A stretch of DNA of 64,000 nucleotides. Source: Karalla daura. Taxonomy: Eukaryota > Chordata > Actinopteri > Chaetodontiformes > Leiognathidae. The notes beneath the pieces were generated by a model. That model was not told the origin of the DNA and made no database searches. It saw only the letters and a list, made by a program, of their open reading frames with translations. Location: NCBI GenBank assembly GCA_029224185.1, contig CM055191.1, positions 23,118,257 to 23,182,256 of the forward strand. Direction: 5' to 3'. Shown here piece by piece: positions 49,207-59,781 of the stretch (positions within the stretch are counted from its first letter, which is position 1; each line of letters begins with the position of its first letter). A program made the position numbers and the translations under genes.

Positions 49207-49712
49207 CTGTTGGGACATTCAGAGGCGGAATAATTGTTGTTAAGAAAGGCCACTGCTTCCTCAGCTTATCTGATCATGAACTGCACCATATTCCAGTAAT
49301 GCTGCCACACATCCAGGGCTGTACACAAAAGGGTGTAAGCACATTGAGTCAAACCTACGCAGTCAATCATCTAAGCATCTACAACACAATGACCTATTGT
49401 AGGTAGACTTTTTGAGCTCCAGTGTATTAGTTACTCAGTGAATGTGCAGAAAGTCAAATTATAACTTAGTATTTCCAAGTTAACGTCTTTGGCTTCACTG
49501 AAACTGAGAGACATTACACCTATAATGTTTATATACAAACACAAAAACATAGGAATATCCAGAGGAAAACACAGAATACTGGGAAACACCACCTTGAAAA
49601 AAATGTGGAAAATGAAACAACACACCGTTCTCTAGTGCGGTAAATCACCCTCACCATTGAATGTCCTCAGAGAATGTGCATTTACACTCTGCCCAGCGGC
49701 TTGTGATCTTAC

Positions 49713-49760
49713 CTTTTCTCCGCTGCAGGTGTGTGCGACAGTCCTCTCAGGCCACCAGAC
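49713..49760 (-). other. cndp1: cndp1 non-coding first exon (5' UTR)
   Basis: The donor AAAAG|GTAAGA lies at 49,713/49,712 and a TATA box sits about 30 bp upstream of the expected start near 49,760. The exon has no ATG in the part seen and would splice to the acceptor that abuts the start codon at 49,206. The start coordinate is inferred from TATA spacing. Confidence 0.6.
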
Positions 49761-49785
49761 TGTGGTCTCCAGCTGCTGCTGGACG

Positions 49786-49793
49786 TTTATATA
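49786..49793 (-). promoter_or_regulatory. cndp1: TATA box of cndp1
   Basis: TTTATATA on the plus strand is TATATAAA on the minus strand, preceded by a GGAGGGAGGG tract. It is correctly placed for a start near 49,760. A sharp TATA promoter suits a tissue-restricted secreted enzyme (inference). Confidence 0.65.
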
Positions 49794-49800
49794 CCCTCCC

Positions 49801-51000
49801 TCCATATCACGCTCCTACTGGGCCACGGGGTCGCGCAGTCAAACATTTCCTGACGCCGGGCCAAGACAGCTGACAAATTACATTTTTCCCGCTGACACGC
49901 ACAAGAAACGCTCCCAACCTATTGATCCCGCTCCAAGAATGCGCGCCGGGGTCCAGCAGGAACAAAAGCAGCATGGCGAAATTAACAAATTCCTGTTGTT
50001 TGTGTTTTGGAATCTCCAAGCAACCCCCCCAGTTACACAAAAGAAAAGCTGCTTTTTTCTTTTGTTTCCATATTAGGCAGACGGGCGTCCTGCGGGGCTG
50101 AACTTAACATCGGGCTACATGCGAGCGTAGTTAACGTTGGATTATTACCCTGAGGCTGGCTGCTCCGAAACACTTAATCCCATCACCTCTTCATGTTCAT
50201 TGGATAAATTGTCCCCGGTAAAAAACTTCCTGTCTCTTTCTGCCTGTCCCAGTGTGAGACAGGACTGGAGCCCGGGGATTTGTCCCACACCGGTGAGGGG
50301 GAAAAGAAGAAAGAAAAAACTTACAAGGGGTCAGAAACTCAAATCTTTCACCCGGGGACCGCAGGTATGCATTCTTGAACATTGCGTGTGCAAAGGAAAG
50401 AAAGAAAAAAAGAGATTAAAATTGTTCAGGGTCAACATGTGCTCCATGCGGTTCACCGACTTTTCAACCACGTGCTTTAGGCTACTTAGTTCATTATTTT
50501 CCTTCGTGTTCGATATATTTCTGATATACTTATGCTTACTGTTACCATCATTCTGTTGACAGGAATCTACAGTGAATGGGATCAACAGTCAAGTTTCAAG
50601 TGTCAAGTGCAACATGGTGCTGCTTTTTCCTATCTGGGCAGAGGTCTGCTCGTTGCACACCTACGACAATGATAAGATGTGGGTTTCTCCTCACTCTCTA
50701 TGTTTGTGATCAAAATAAAAGCCTCAGTCAGTTCCCTCAGTGCCCCTCAGTCCCCTGTGTCTGCATGAGTCTTTCTCTCACTTCTCTTTCATACACACAC
50801 ACACACACACACACACACAGCAGTTGTGCAGGTCGGTTCTGACTGGGTACCAACTTGTTTAATGTGCAAATGCAGAGAATGGAGCCTGGACCCAGTTTGT
50901 CGGTCTAGACTGTTTGATTGCTTTGCTCAAGTCTTTGAGAGGGATTGTCAGGGGCCAGGCAGCCTAAGCTGCTAGGACCCTATTGTTTCACTGCTTTCTT
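49801..51000. other. Upstream region of cndp1, no gene seen
   Basis: It holds the proximal upstream sequence of cndp1 and otherwise unremarkable DNA. A (CA)n array sits at 50,792-50,819. Open frames are short and without recognisable content. Confidence 0.5.
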
Positions 51001-51327
51001 TTTTCTTCTGAAGAAGAAGCAGTGCTACTTCTCGTGTCAAAAATGCCAAATTTTGAGCAAAGGTCCAGTCCCTTTCCTCAGCTGCAAAAGCAGGTCAGTT
51101 GTCCCGATGGGGGGTTCATAACAAATTTCATAACTCATAACAAGTCAACCATCTGTGCTACAGCTTTCATTTTGCCTAAAATTGCCTATGAAAGCCTATA
51201 TCTGGCTGAGAAAATTGTGTTATGCTCTCTTGCCTACTCCAGATCTTTTAAAGGAGAAATTTAATACACGTATGACATAGAAAGCCAAAAAATATATATC
51301 TTCAAATCCAAAGAAATGATCCCATGA
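51001..51327. other. Unassigned sequence before LINE fragment
   Basis: A 93-codon plus-strand frame (50,983-51,264) is open, but I recognise no domain in it. It may be upstream LINE sequence or unrelated. Confidence 0.3.
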
Positions 51328-51654
51328 TTGGATGCACGTGCTGACTTAATATCTCACAGTCCCCGATTCATTAATGGCCAGTTTGGACAATATTATTTGA
51401 TTCTATATCAATCTGAGGTAGATAATAATTTGGGATTAACTTGGGATAACTCTGGGGTTCACTTGTTTCATGATTCTCTGAATATCCCAAGGCTTTCCCC
51501 AGATACTCAGTTGTTTCGAGAGCAGCCATTGTCAATTGAGGAAATAGAAATGTCATTAAGTCATCTCAGAGACAGAAATCCTAAAATCAGTCTGATGAAT
51601 CCTTGGCCAATGGAAAATTTCTGCAAATGTAAGCTACAATTTCAGTTTTACTAG
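51328..51654 (+). mobile_element. LINE reverse-transcriptase fragment (L1/Tx1-like)
   Basis: The plus-strand frame reads QYYLILYQSEVDNN, then SLNIPRLSPDTQL and EQPLSIEEIEMSLSHLRD. This corresponds to the segment between the endonuclease and the first RT motifs of L1-like LINEs, which normally continues into KAPGPDGFP. That motif is eroded here and the frame ends at 51,654, so this is a 5'- and 3'-truncated dead copy. Confidence 0.6.
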
Positions 51655-51660
51655 AAAAAA

Positions 51661-52030
51661 AATGAAGGATTGTGTTAAGTTCAGCTCATCCACACCAATA
51701 AGTCTTCTGTGCTTCCATCTAAACCATCTGGCAGATGGTTTCTTTTATGCACTGGGCGAGTGGTGCCGTGTGATGTGTTGAGTGCAGATCTGCGCGCAGA
51801 TTCCCTGCTACTGTCAGCAGCTGTGTAAACAAACATGAGGCCCTGTATGCAGCCAATATGATGAGCTGGAATCTGAGAGGTTCACCATGACCACAACATG
51901 CAGGGGCAACACTTTTCTCAAGGGGAAAAACCTGTGCTGAATAATCAACATCATCGCTTGCCATGGTGACAGTACCAGTACGTACAGACAATATGAAAAG
52001 GTTGAAAACCTTTTAAATTAAGAAAATTCC
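51661..52030. other. Unassigned spacer between LINE and integrase
   Basis: There is a 90-codon minus-strand frame at 51,719-51,991 with a cysteine-containing PACCGHGEPLRFQ segment. It is too short and isolated to assign. Confidence 0.3.
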
Positions 52031-52320
52031 AGGATTGAGCAGTTGTGGAGAGACCTGTGGGCAAATGCAACGTGCATCTACTAGGATGTTGTTCCTTACC
52101 TTGAAGAAGAGGGCTTCCTCGACATTGCCAGTAAAACACATGTATTCTGCCGGCACTTTGTGTTCGTCCCACGCCTACAGGATGACCTGGATCCTTTCTC
52201 ACAATGGTTGGGACAGCCACCCGCTGAGACCAGAAAGCCACATGACCCCTAATCAGCTGTGGGAGCTCGGTCGTACACATCACCCAGTTCCAGGATCTGA
52301 TAGCACAGAGGTATGTTCAC
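52031..52320 (+). pseudogene. Broken integrase core domain
   Basis: The plus strand encodes RIEQLWRDLW, then after an in-frame TAG (52,082-52,084) DVVPYLEEEGFLDIASK, HVFCRHFVFVPRLQDDLD, and after a +1/-1 shift near 52,195 GWDSHPLRPESHMTPNQLWELG. The order RIE-LWRD, FVFVPRLQ, TPNQLW is that of the C-terminal half of the rve-like integrase found in transposon-derived fish genes. The stop and frameshift make it non-functional as read. A donor-like GAG|GTATGT follows at about 52,313, and an acceptor-like TTTTTAG|GGC at about 52,440 leads into another open stretch, so the source may have been an intron-containing gene. Confidence 0.6.
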
Positions 52321-53134
52321 ATCTGTCATCTGAATGACTCATCTGGTTCACATGTGAAAGATATTCAATTAAAAGTTAAGAACACAAAGTATAAGTGTGC
52401 CTATTGTTACTTCATGGAGTCTAAACTGCTCCATTTTTAGGGCATAGATGTCCTTGACATTGACAGGGAAAACAGTAACCTCCTTGTGATGAGCATCATT
52501 GCTCCACACACAGCAAGCCCACTGATCGATGGACAACTGACATCTCTAAGAGATGCAGGTGATCTAAGAGCTGCATTTCAGGTCTTTGGCAGTGATATTC
52601 ACAATACTACTGTTCAATTTTGCAAGCAATTTCATGACATCTGAATAAACTGATCAGAAAGACTTGAGTTTCGTGTTGTCTTATAATGTTTTTGCTGACT
52701 TTCATTCCCTTCAGGTATATCAGTGAAAGGTATAGTTGAAACCACTTTAAACTCCAGGATTAACTATTTGAGTGCAGATTGTTTACGTGTAGAAAGTATT
52801 AAACTGACAGTCGTGTTAAAACCACCATGTTGTATAACATGGCACATTTTTCTATTAAAGCTGAGGTTCAGGTATTTTGTGAACTTTCAACTCTGAAACA
52901 GCGGGAAAATGAAAAAAAAACAATGTAAAAACAAAATCGGTGTGTATGTCCACCTTTTAACCGCTTGTGATTTGTCAAACCAGAGTGAGGACAAAATCTG
53001 TCGGTAATCATTTATACAACAGACAACAGAATACATCAATGCAACCAACACTCCATGCTGTCAGATGAATCCGAACAAGCTTAAAAAAACCTAACCAACT
53101 TGTCTGACAACTGTAAGAAGGTCCCAGATGTCAC
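52321..53134. other. Spacer between integrase and HECT remnants
   Basis: A possible additional exon of the integrase relative lies at about 52,441-52,559 (frame GIDVLDIDRENSNLL), with an AATAAA at about 52,643. The rest is AT-rich unique sequence with no recognisable content. Confidence 0.3.
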
Positions 53135-53329
53135 TCACACAAGACCAAATCCTGTATGACAAGTGCAAATACAGGCCAAGATGCCATGTTTAAAAGATGT
53201 GTAATCTTTGTGATGCCCTAGGATGTGCAAGATCTCAAAACAGGTGGAGGCTGTGGATAGACACTGTAGTAGGGCCTCACATCCGGTCCAGAATTTGACC
53301 AGGTTGGCTAATTCAGCTAGTCTTGCCAT
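53135..53329 (-). CDS. HECT E3 ligase C-terminal lobe, partial
   Basis: The minus-strand frame ends in TGA at 53,137-53,135 and encodes the end of a HECT ubiquitin ligase. LANLVKFWTGCEALL corresponds to the LxxFxTG segment, STASTCFEIL carries the thioester cysteine in the T-C-F context, and ILGHHKDYTSFKHGI ends in TGFGLV, the usual GFGL C-terminus. The wording is closest to the fish-expanded G2/M-phase-specific E3 ligase-like (G2E3-like) group. I see no HECT N-lobe or other domains nearby, so this is either the last exon of a gene whose other exons I cannot recognise or a truncated copy. The frame itself is intact. Confidence 0.6.
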   Translation of the reverse strand: MARLAELANLVKFWTGCEALLQCLSTASTCFEILHILGHHKDYTSFKHGILACICTCHTGFGLV

Positions 53330-54120
53330 GAAGTAGATTCAAATGGATAAAACGACAGCAAACAATCGGACAAACACCTTACATTGAAAAGAAGATTAGC
53401 CAAACCCTACCATCAGCCATGGCACCAGCACCAGGCAGAAAGACTTTGATCACTTCATTCTTACATGCATACTCGTTGCAGTCTTTTGCCAGATAGGTGG
53501 TAACTGCTGATACCATGATGTTAATTATGGGTCATGTATGTAGGAGGACATAATAACAAGATTGACAACAGATGGTAATGGATTACAATTATATATGAAC
53601 TGTAATATTTACTACGAATATAACACAAAAGATCAGAGTAATTAAAATTAACCTCAGCGCCGACACTCCCTCCCATATCTTTAGGAAGAAGCAAGGCTAC
53701 TGCGCTATTTGTGTCAGCAGCGTCCACAATGGAGTTTCTTTAAGGCCTTGTCTCAAGTGCTTTATATGCACTGTGACACGTACTATTACCTGTTGCTAGT
53801 AATGAGACAGTGAGAATAAAAACGAGGAAAAAATAAGCATTTTCATTTTGTCAGACATTTTTTAGAAACTTGAACTGAATAAAATACATTTCAAAGGTAG
53901 AACTAATAAGTGAACTAACAATACAAAGATTAGTAATTGGTTTACAGCCGTCTCTTTTACTATTGTCGTCTGTGGGCTGGCCGAGTAAAGTGACAGAGTG
54001 TGAAAGTGTGTGAGAGTTTTTACCCTCTCTCACTTTTTTTCCCGTAGGGGGCATGGACTATGGGCATGGATGGTACATGGATACATCCATGGGACGGTAG
54101 GGGGCCTTTTAGTACACGCT
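53330..54120. other. Possible upstream exons of HECT gene, unproven
   Basis: Two minus-strand segments look somewhat protein-like but match nothing I know. One begins at ATG 53,516 (MVSAVTTYLAKDCNEYACK). The other is at 53,650-53,727 (VDAADTNSAVALLLPKDMGG) and ends near a GAG|GTTAAT donor-like site. They could be earlier exons of the HECT gene; the evidence is weak. Confidence 0.25.
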
Positions 54121-54133
54121 TCCGCCCAAGCAT

Positions 54134-54210
54134 TGACGTCACAACAATGGCTCGTCCTGATTGGTTGAACGGCACGGTCTCACGTTGAACGTGACAGCTC
54201 CTGTGATTGG
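54134..54210 (+). promoter_or_regulatory. CRE and twin inverted CCAAT boxes
   Basis: A perfect palindromic CRE, TGACGTCA, lies at 54,134-54,141, followed by inverted CCAAT boxes (ATTGG) at 54,160-54,164 and 54,206-54,210. CREB/ATF plus NF-Y sites in this spacing are typical of TATA-less vertebrate promoters. Donor-like sites on the plus strand follow downstream, the first CAA|GTAAGT at 54,467/54,468. Orientation is not fixed by these sites. Confidence 0.45.
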
Positions 54211-54249
54211 ATACTCACGGAACACCGGCAGCTGCGTGGATCGAGAAAA

Positions 54250-54467
54250 CCAAAACAGGCCCACGACAGGGACCGTTAGCTTTAAAGTACTTGCTTTTTT
54301 AATCCACAGTATCCGAAGGAGGGGAAAACGTGCATTTCGTTGCATTCAAACTCTCAAGGCAATTTTCTAGACGGACCTTTCAAGAGAAGATAGTTCTCGT
54401 GAGACGAGGTCGGCCAACCCCGGAGCTAGCTAACCTGTCCCAGGCGAGGTCCGCCACTTCCAGTCAA
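54250..54467 (+). other. Candidate first exon of a plus-strand transcript
   Basis: This is the stretch between the CRE/CCAAT cluster and a consensus donor, CAA|GTAAGT. The frame through it (EKIVLVRRGRPTPELANLSQARS) is open but has no ATG, so it may be untranslated. No homology is recognised. Confidence 0.3.
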
Positions 54468-54839
54468 GTAAGTATGAGCGGTATTCCCGTGAACCCCAGG
54501 TGCACAGGGAAAGTTTTTGACAGTACCACATATAGTGCTAAGTTTTAATCGCCGATGCAGGTTTATTGATTTTTAAATGCTCCGAAAAGCAGCCCGTGTT
54601 GTGCAGATTGAGGTTACGCAGCACCCAGTAGTATTTGTATAGTATTTCTCCAGCTGTAGTGTCATAAATGATGGTATTATGAGGGATATTTATTCAAGTC
54701 GGACAAATGCCCCCTAGTCGACTCTTCTCGACTCTGCACGAGTGCGTATCCACAACAAAACGTTCTGCTTTGAGAGTACCCGGTCGTCATAGCAACGCCT
54801 GCGTGGACCAGCCATTTTGAACGCGATACCGTTGACCGT

Positions 54840-55039
54840 TAGAAGTAGGCTGAAGAGAAGCAACAACGAAGGGATGATAATTTTGACCCTGGATATGTGG
54901 ATGTTTGCCTTAGCGAGGGGGAAACTGTTCCAGTAGAGGCTGGAGGCAGAGAAACGAAATACCGCGAAAAAACGAGGCAGTTTTTGAAATACGACAAAGA
55001 TCGGACGAGGAAACGGGTCGGATTGCACGGCGATGCAAG
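54840..55039 (+). other. Candidate exon with open frame
   Basis: A plus-strand frame runs from a TAG near 54,848 to an AAG|GTATGT donor at 55,039/55,040. It encodes a charged, coding-like stretch that includes RRDDNFDPGYVDVCLSEGE and KYREKTRQFLKYDKDRTRK. I do not recognise it and see no start codon. It could be an internal exon or the edge of an old gene copy. Confidence 0.3.
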
Positions 55040-55420
55040 GTATGTACTTTTCTGTACCCCGTCCAACTTAACTGTGGGAGGAAAGCTTTCTTGCTTTTCT
55101 GATACGCTGGTGTTTCTGATGACACCCAGCCTGACTTGGGCCGGCTTTTCCCGGCAGGCGAGCAGCAACTCGTGAAACAGTACACAAGTTCGCGTCGAGT
55201 AGCACGTACCGGTACAATGTACTGGAAACGGGGCACTCGCGCTTATACATGAGTGGTGGGCGGTGGTTTTGCATTTTTGTTACATGAATTTTGTCCCATG
55301 AAAGTGCCACAGAAACGGTCTGAATTTCTAATGTAATAACACATCTAATGGGATTAAAGTAATCACAAAATAGCCTTTTTTTTCTGGACGGAATGTTGGC
55401 GGACGTCATATGCGTGCATA

Positions 55421-55452
55421 TTCTAGAACACATTCTAGAACGTGTTCTAGAA
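55421..55452. promoter_or_regulatory. Three TTCTAGAA palindromes, 12-bp period
   Basis: TTCTAGAA occurs at 55,421-55,428, 55,433-55,440 and 55,445-55,452, exactly 12 bp apart, and the outer two are arms of a 14-bp perfect inverted repeat (55,418-55,431 with 55,442-55,455). Each is a tail-to-tail TTCnnGAA heat-shock half-site pair, though the 12-bp spacing is not the canonical 5-bp register. A possible short exon ending in GGCAG|GTAAGA follows at 55,552. Confidence 0.45.
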
Positions 55453-55552
55453 TATTACACAATATTCCACATTAGGCAGGAGGTGTGAAACGCTGCATAT
55501 CAGAATCACACTCACTCCTGATCCACGCACAAGACATTATGGACACGGCAGG

Positions 55553-56105
55553 TAAGACCCCAGAGATAGAAATCATCAGAGACTTTGGACTGCACCCTGG
55601 AAGGGTCCCTACAGGTCCGTATCACGATCCTGAGCCTCCTGACCCCGAGCCAGGGGTGCAGAGCGACAAGCGGCCGCAGGTTTTTGGGTCGGTTGGTAAC
55701 CAGCACCGTGTAGGGTCCTCCAAGTGAGGTTTGGAGGGAGGGAAGTGCCGGACAGGGGAATACCTGTGGTCGTTTGCGAGGCTTGGCGCTCCTTCAGGGG
55801 TCTGGTTGAACGTGCGCCGAAATGGGCCAGAATTGTACCGTTTTTCCCGCCGTCGGTAGTTTTGTCACCTCCTCAGACGTGGTTGTCTGTGTGTGCTCTC
55901 CCTCACCTCCCTCACACTTGGTTGTGTTCGTTGCACTGTCTGTTGCCTGTTCCGACCCAACCAGTTAGCTGCCACGCTTAAAAAAAAGAAACGGTCGTGA
56001 TTATGTGATCACATGATATGGAATTTTATCATTTTATCATTTCATGGTACAGCCTCGTTTACTGTGACTGTTTGTTTGGGGGTGGGGGTGCTCACCATTA
56101 TCTTG
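55553..56105. other. Unique sequence before the 1.8-kb array
   Basis: No gene is recognised. A short segment near 55,690-55,735 (GTAACCAGCACCGTGTAGGG) resembles part of the array's exon-B-like segment (AACCAGCACCATGCAGGGTC). This suggests a diverged half-copy just outside the array. Confidence 0.35.
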
Positions 56106-56167
56106 TATAATTATATGTTCACTGAGTAATACACAGTGATTTTGATCACACTTTTGTCATTCTCTCA

Positions 56168-57969
56168 GGAAAATTGGGAGTTTCCATTTTAAAAGCCCCT
56201 TCAAGGCTGCTTAGCGTTAAGTTAATCAACTGTACAGTGATCATTTTCCAACAATATGTCGGGTTTAGCTAGCATTAGCTTTGAGCAGATCAACACTTCA
56301 CAAAGTGATCTTTTGAGATGTGCTAATATACTGATGCGGTTAGAGGAGAAACTCCAGCACACTGTTGTTGAAGTGACCAAAGCTGGAGGAGCTCCTCTTC
56401 TAACTGTACTGGGTGTCTTCAACTGGATGTTTTGATCTTAGTTTTCTGTCTGGTTTAACTTTGTCCTCAGGACTCTGCTGGGTGCTTTACTGAGAGTCCA
56501 TGATGGCTGGAGAAGCTGCCCAGGAGCTTTAGCAGCCTTCTGCCCGGATTGCTGACATACAAGAAGGCTATTTGTAAGTTACTAACAGATGAGGGTAAGC
56601 ATGATAGGGAGGTTTAGAAGACTCTAGACTGTAGCTGTGTTCATTCTATGTTGTTCTATTGATGATTGTGTGATATCGGGGGCAGTCATTGCGTGCGGTC
56701 GACAGCATCTCCCACCCTGGACCTATGTGCCGCATGACTGGAAGAAGGAGCTAATGGCTCCAGTTACGTGGTGGAGAGCTTGCAGCTGACAACCACATTA
56801 CCATGGCCACCTCGTGGTAGTGTCCGTATCCTGGCGGCTGATGCTAACGTGCCAAAGGCCGAGCGATAGAGGTGGCGGCATTGACAGTACCATTAGTGCT
56901 GTCAGTGAACTGGCGTTATAAGATGCGTAACCCCCCCAAAGCTGCCTTTCCCTTGCCCCTAGAAATGTGCAACACCTACCAATGGCAATAAAAACCTGGC
57001 AATGGAATCAGCTGTATTCCCAAAAACCTCTCAAATATGGCAACTCTATCTTTTCTTTGGTGAAAAACTGTAAGGGAAACGCAGCTTGTGTGTCTTCACT
57101 GTGACTTTGTTTTTCCAATGACATTTTATCATGAAAAGAAATGTGAATGAACACGTTTGCACATGAGTGCATTTGCACACAGAACTTGTGCTACGTTGTG
57201 CTCTGATCACCTGCAACTTGTGCTTTTGCATCATTAACCTGTCATCTTCATTGCAGGTTTGCTAGCGTGCTCACTGTGTGCTTTTTCTTATGCTGTTGTA
57301 TGCTGGAAGTTGGGTGTGACCTCCCTAACTGATCCATACAGTTGATACTCATGATATGCATATTGTGGAGCATGCATATCATGAATATCCACTTTATGGG
57401 TATTCAGGCCAAGAGGTTGTTAACCAGCACCATGCAGGGTCTCCACGTCCAGGGAAAGCTGCCCCCACGTCCAGAAGGTGAGCAGAGCTTGGAAAAATAA
57501 GTGAAATGTTTCATTTTAACAATAGATTTTTCACCTTATGACGTGACTTTATCCTGTTATCTCATGATGTGATATTTTCAGGTTATAATGCTAAAATATG
57601 AGGCCATTTAGCATTCTTTTCAGGTGAAATGGTCCCGTTATTTAGTCCTATGATATTTGAGGAACGGTACGCTAGCTCCCTGTCCTGGCTCAGACTGAAC
57701 GGCAGCTCCAGCCACTCCTAGGCCAGCAGTGAAGTTGAATCAAAGATGTGATGGGGGAACATAGCTTCCAGCCCATGTGCTAAACAGAGTGATATATGCC
57801 TTAGTTCTTGCTGATGGCACGACTCCTCCTCACCCTTTACAAACTGCAAATATCAAGAGAAAAGAGGAAGGGGCAGAGGCAGCCACCTATAGACCAGACA
57901 TTCATATAGAACTTCTACCTTCACTGGGAAATACACATTTGTTGTCATCCCACATTTGTCATTGTCTGG
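56168..57969 (+). repeat. Array unit 1, type-A head
   Basis: The first about 350 bp carry variants such as GTCGGGTTTAGCTAGC and TTGAGCAG that are shared only with the last head at 63,297. From about 56,520 onward it matches the inner units almost base for base. Splice-like segments are 56,471-56,573 and 57,257-57,477; the hairpin is at 57,349-57,384. Confidence 0.85.
57349..57384. repeat. Unit hairpin, 13-bp perfect stem
   Basis: TCATGATATGCAT at 57,349-57,361 pairs exactly with 57,372-57,384 around a 10-nt loop. Counterparts lie at 59,161-59,196, 60,973-61,008 and 62,788-62,823. The last has a 14-bp stem because both sides changed to give an added G-C pair. Confidence 0.9.
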
Positions 57970-59781
57970 GGAAAGTGGGAAGTTTCCATCAAAGCCCCTT
58001 TGAAAGCCACTTCAAGGCTGCTTGGTGTGAAGTGAATCAACTGTACAGTGATCATTTTCCAAGGAATATGTCACCTGTAGCCAGCATTAGCTGTGACCAC
58101 ATCAACAATGTTCACTCTGATCTTTTGAGATGTGCTAATGAAGTGATGGGGTCAGAGGAGAAAGTCCACAACACTGTATCTGAAGTGACCAAAGCTAGAG
58201 GAGCTCTTCTTCTAGCAGCACTGGGTGTCCTCAACTGGACGCTTTGATCTCAGTTTTCTCTCTGTGTTGACTTTGTCCTCAGGACTCTGCTGGGTGCTTT
58301 ACTGAGAGTCCATGATGTCTGGAGAAGCTGCCCAAGAGCTTTAGCAGCCTTCTGCCCGGATTGCTGACATACAAGAAGGGTATTTGTAAGTTACTAACAG
58401 ATGAGGGTAAGCATGATAGGGAGGTTTAGAAGACTCTAGACTGTAGCTGTGTTCATTCTATGTTGTTCTATTGATGATTGTGTGATATCGGGGGCAGTCA
58501 TTGCGTGCGGTCGACAGCATCTCCCACCCTGGACCTATGTGCCGCATGACTGGAAGAAGGAGCTAATGGCTCCAGTTACGTGGTGGAGAGCTTGCAGCTG
58601 ACAACCACATTACCATGGCCACCTCGTGGTAGTGTCCGTATCCTGGCGGCTGATGCTAACGTGCCAAAGGCCGAGCGATAGAGGTGGCGGCATTGACAGT
58701 ACCATTAGTGCTGTCAGTGAACTCGCGTTATAAGATGCGTAACCCCCCCAAAGCTGCCTTTCCCTTGCCCCTAGAAATGTGCAACACCTACCAATGGCAA
58801 TAAAAACCTGGCAATGGAATCAGCTGTATTCCCAAAAACCTCTCAAATATGGCAACTCTATCTTTTCTTTGGTGGAAAACTGTAATGGAAACGCAGCTTG
58901 TGTGTCTTCACTGTGACTTTGTTTTTCCAATGACATTTTATCATGAAAAGAAATGTGAATGAACACGTTTGCACATGAGTGCATTTGCACACAGAACTTG
59001 TGCTACGTTGTGCTCTGATCACCTGCAACTTGTGCTTTTGCATCATTAACCTGTCATCTTCATTGCAGGTTTGCTAGCGTGCTCACTGTGTGCTTTTTCT
59101 TATGCTGTTGTATGCTGGAAGTTGGGTGTGACCTCCCTAACTGATCCATACAGTTGATACTCATGATATGCATATTGTGGAGCATGCATATCATGAATAT
59201 CCACTTTATGGGTATTCAGGCCAAGAGGTTGTTAAGCAGCACCATGCAGGGTCTCCACGTCCAGGGAAAGCTGCCCCGACGTCCAGAAGGTGAGCAGAGC
59301 TTGGAAAAATAAGTGAAATGTTTCATTTTAACAATAGATTTTTCACCTTAAGACATGACTCTATCCTGTAATCTCATGATGTGATATTTTCAGCTTGTAA
59401 TGCTAAAATATGAGGCCATTGTGCATTCTTTTCAGGTGAAATGGTCCCGTTATTTAGTTGTATGATATTTGAGGAACGGTACGCTAGCTCCCTGTCCTGG
59501 CTCAGACTGAACGGCAGCTCCAGCCACTCCTAGGCCAGCAGTGAAGTTGAATCAAAGATGTGATGGGTGAACATAGCTTCCAGCCCATGTGCTAAACAGA
59601 GTGATATATGCCTTAGTTCTTGCTGATGGCACGACTCCTCCTCATCCTTTACAAACTGCAAATATCAAGAGAAAAGAGGAAGGGGCAGAGGCAGCCACCT
59701 ATAGACCAGACATTCATATCTAACTTCTACCTTCACTGGGAAATACACATTTGTTGTCATCCCACATTTGTCATTGTCTGG
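57970..59781 (+). repeat. Array unit 2, type-B
   Basis: This is a full 1,812-bp inner unit. Splice-like segments lie at 58,283-58,385 and 59,069-59,289; the hairpin is at 59,161-59,196. The 156-codon frame ending at 58,247 is open across the boundary with unit 1. Confidence 0.85.

Noticed and set aside
49207..49218. Upstream in-frame ATG adding MSQQ to cndp1
   Set aside because: It lies 5' of a good acceptor (CCCAACAG) that abuts the next ATG, and a non-coding first exon with TATA box and GTAAGA donor fits the vertebrate gene layout better.
51719..51991. Minus-strand frame with PACCGHGEPLRFQ as a cysteine-rich receptor tail
   Set aside because: The resemblance is limited to a few cysteines and there is no supporting flank; it was left unassigned.
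57777..58247. 156-codon frame in the array as a protein-coding gene
   Set aside because: It has no ATG, a stop lies just upstream, and another copy has an in-frame TAA at 59,721. It is better explained by duplication of non-coding sequence.
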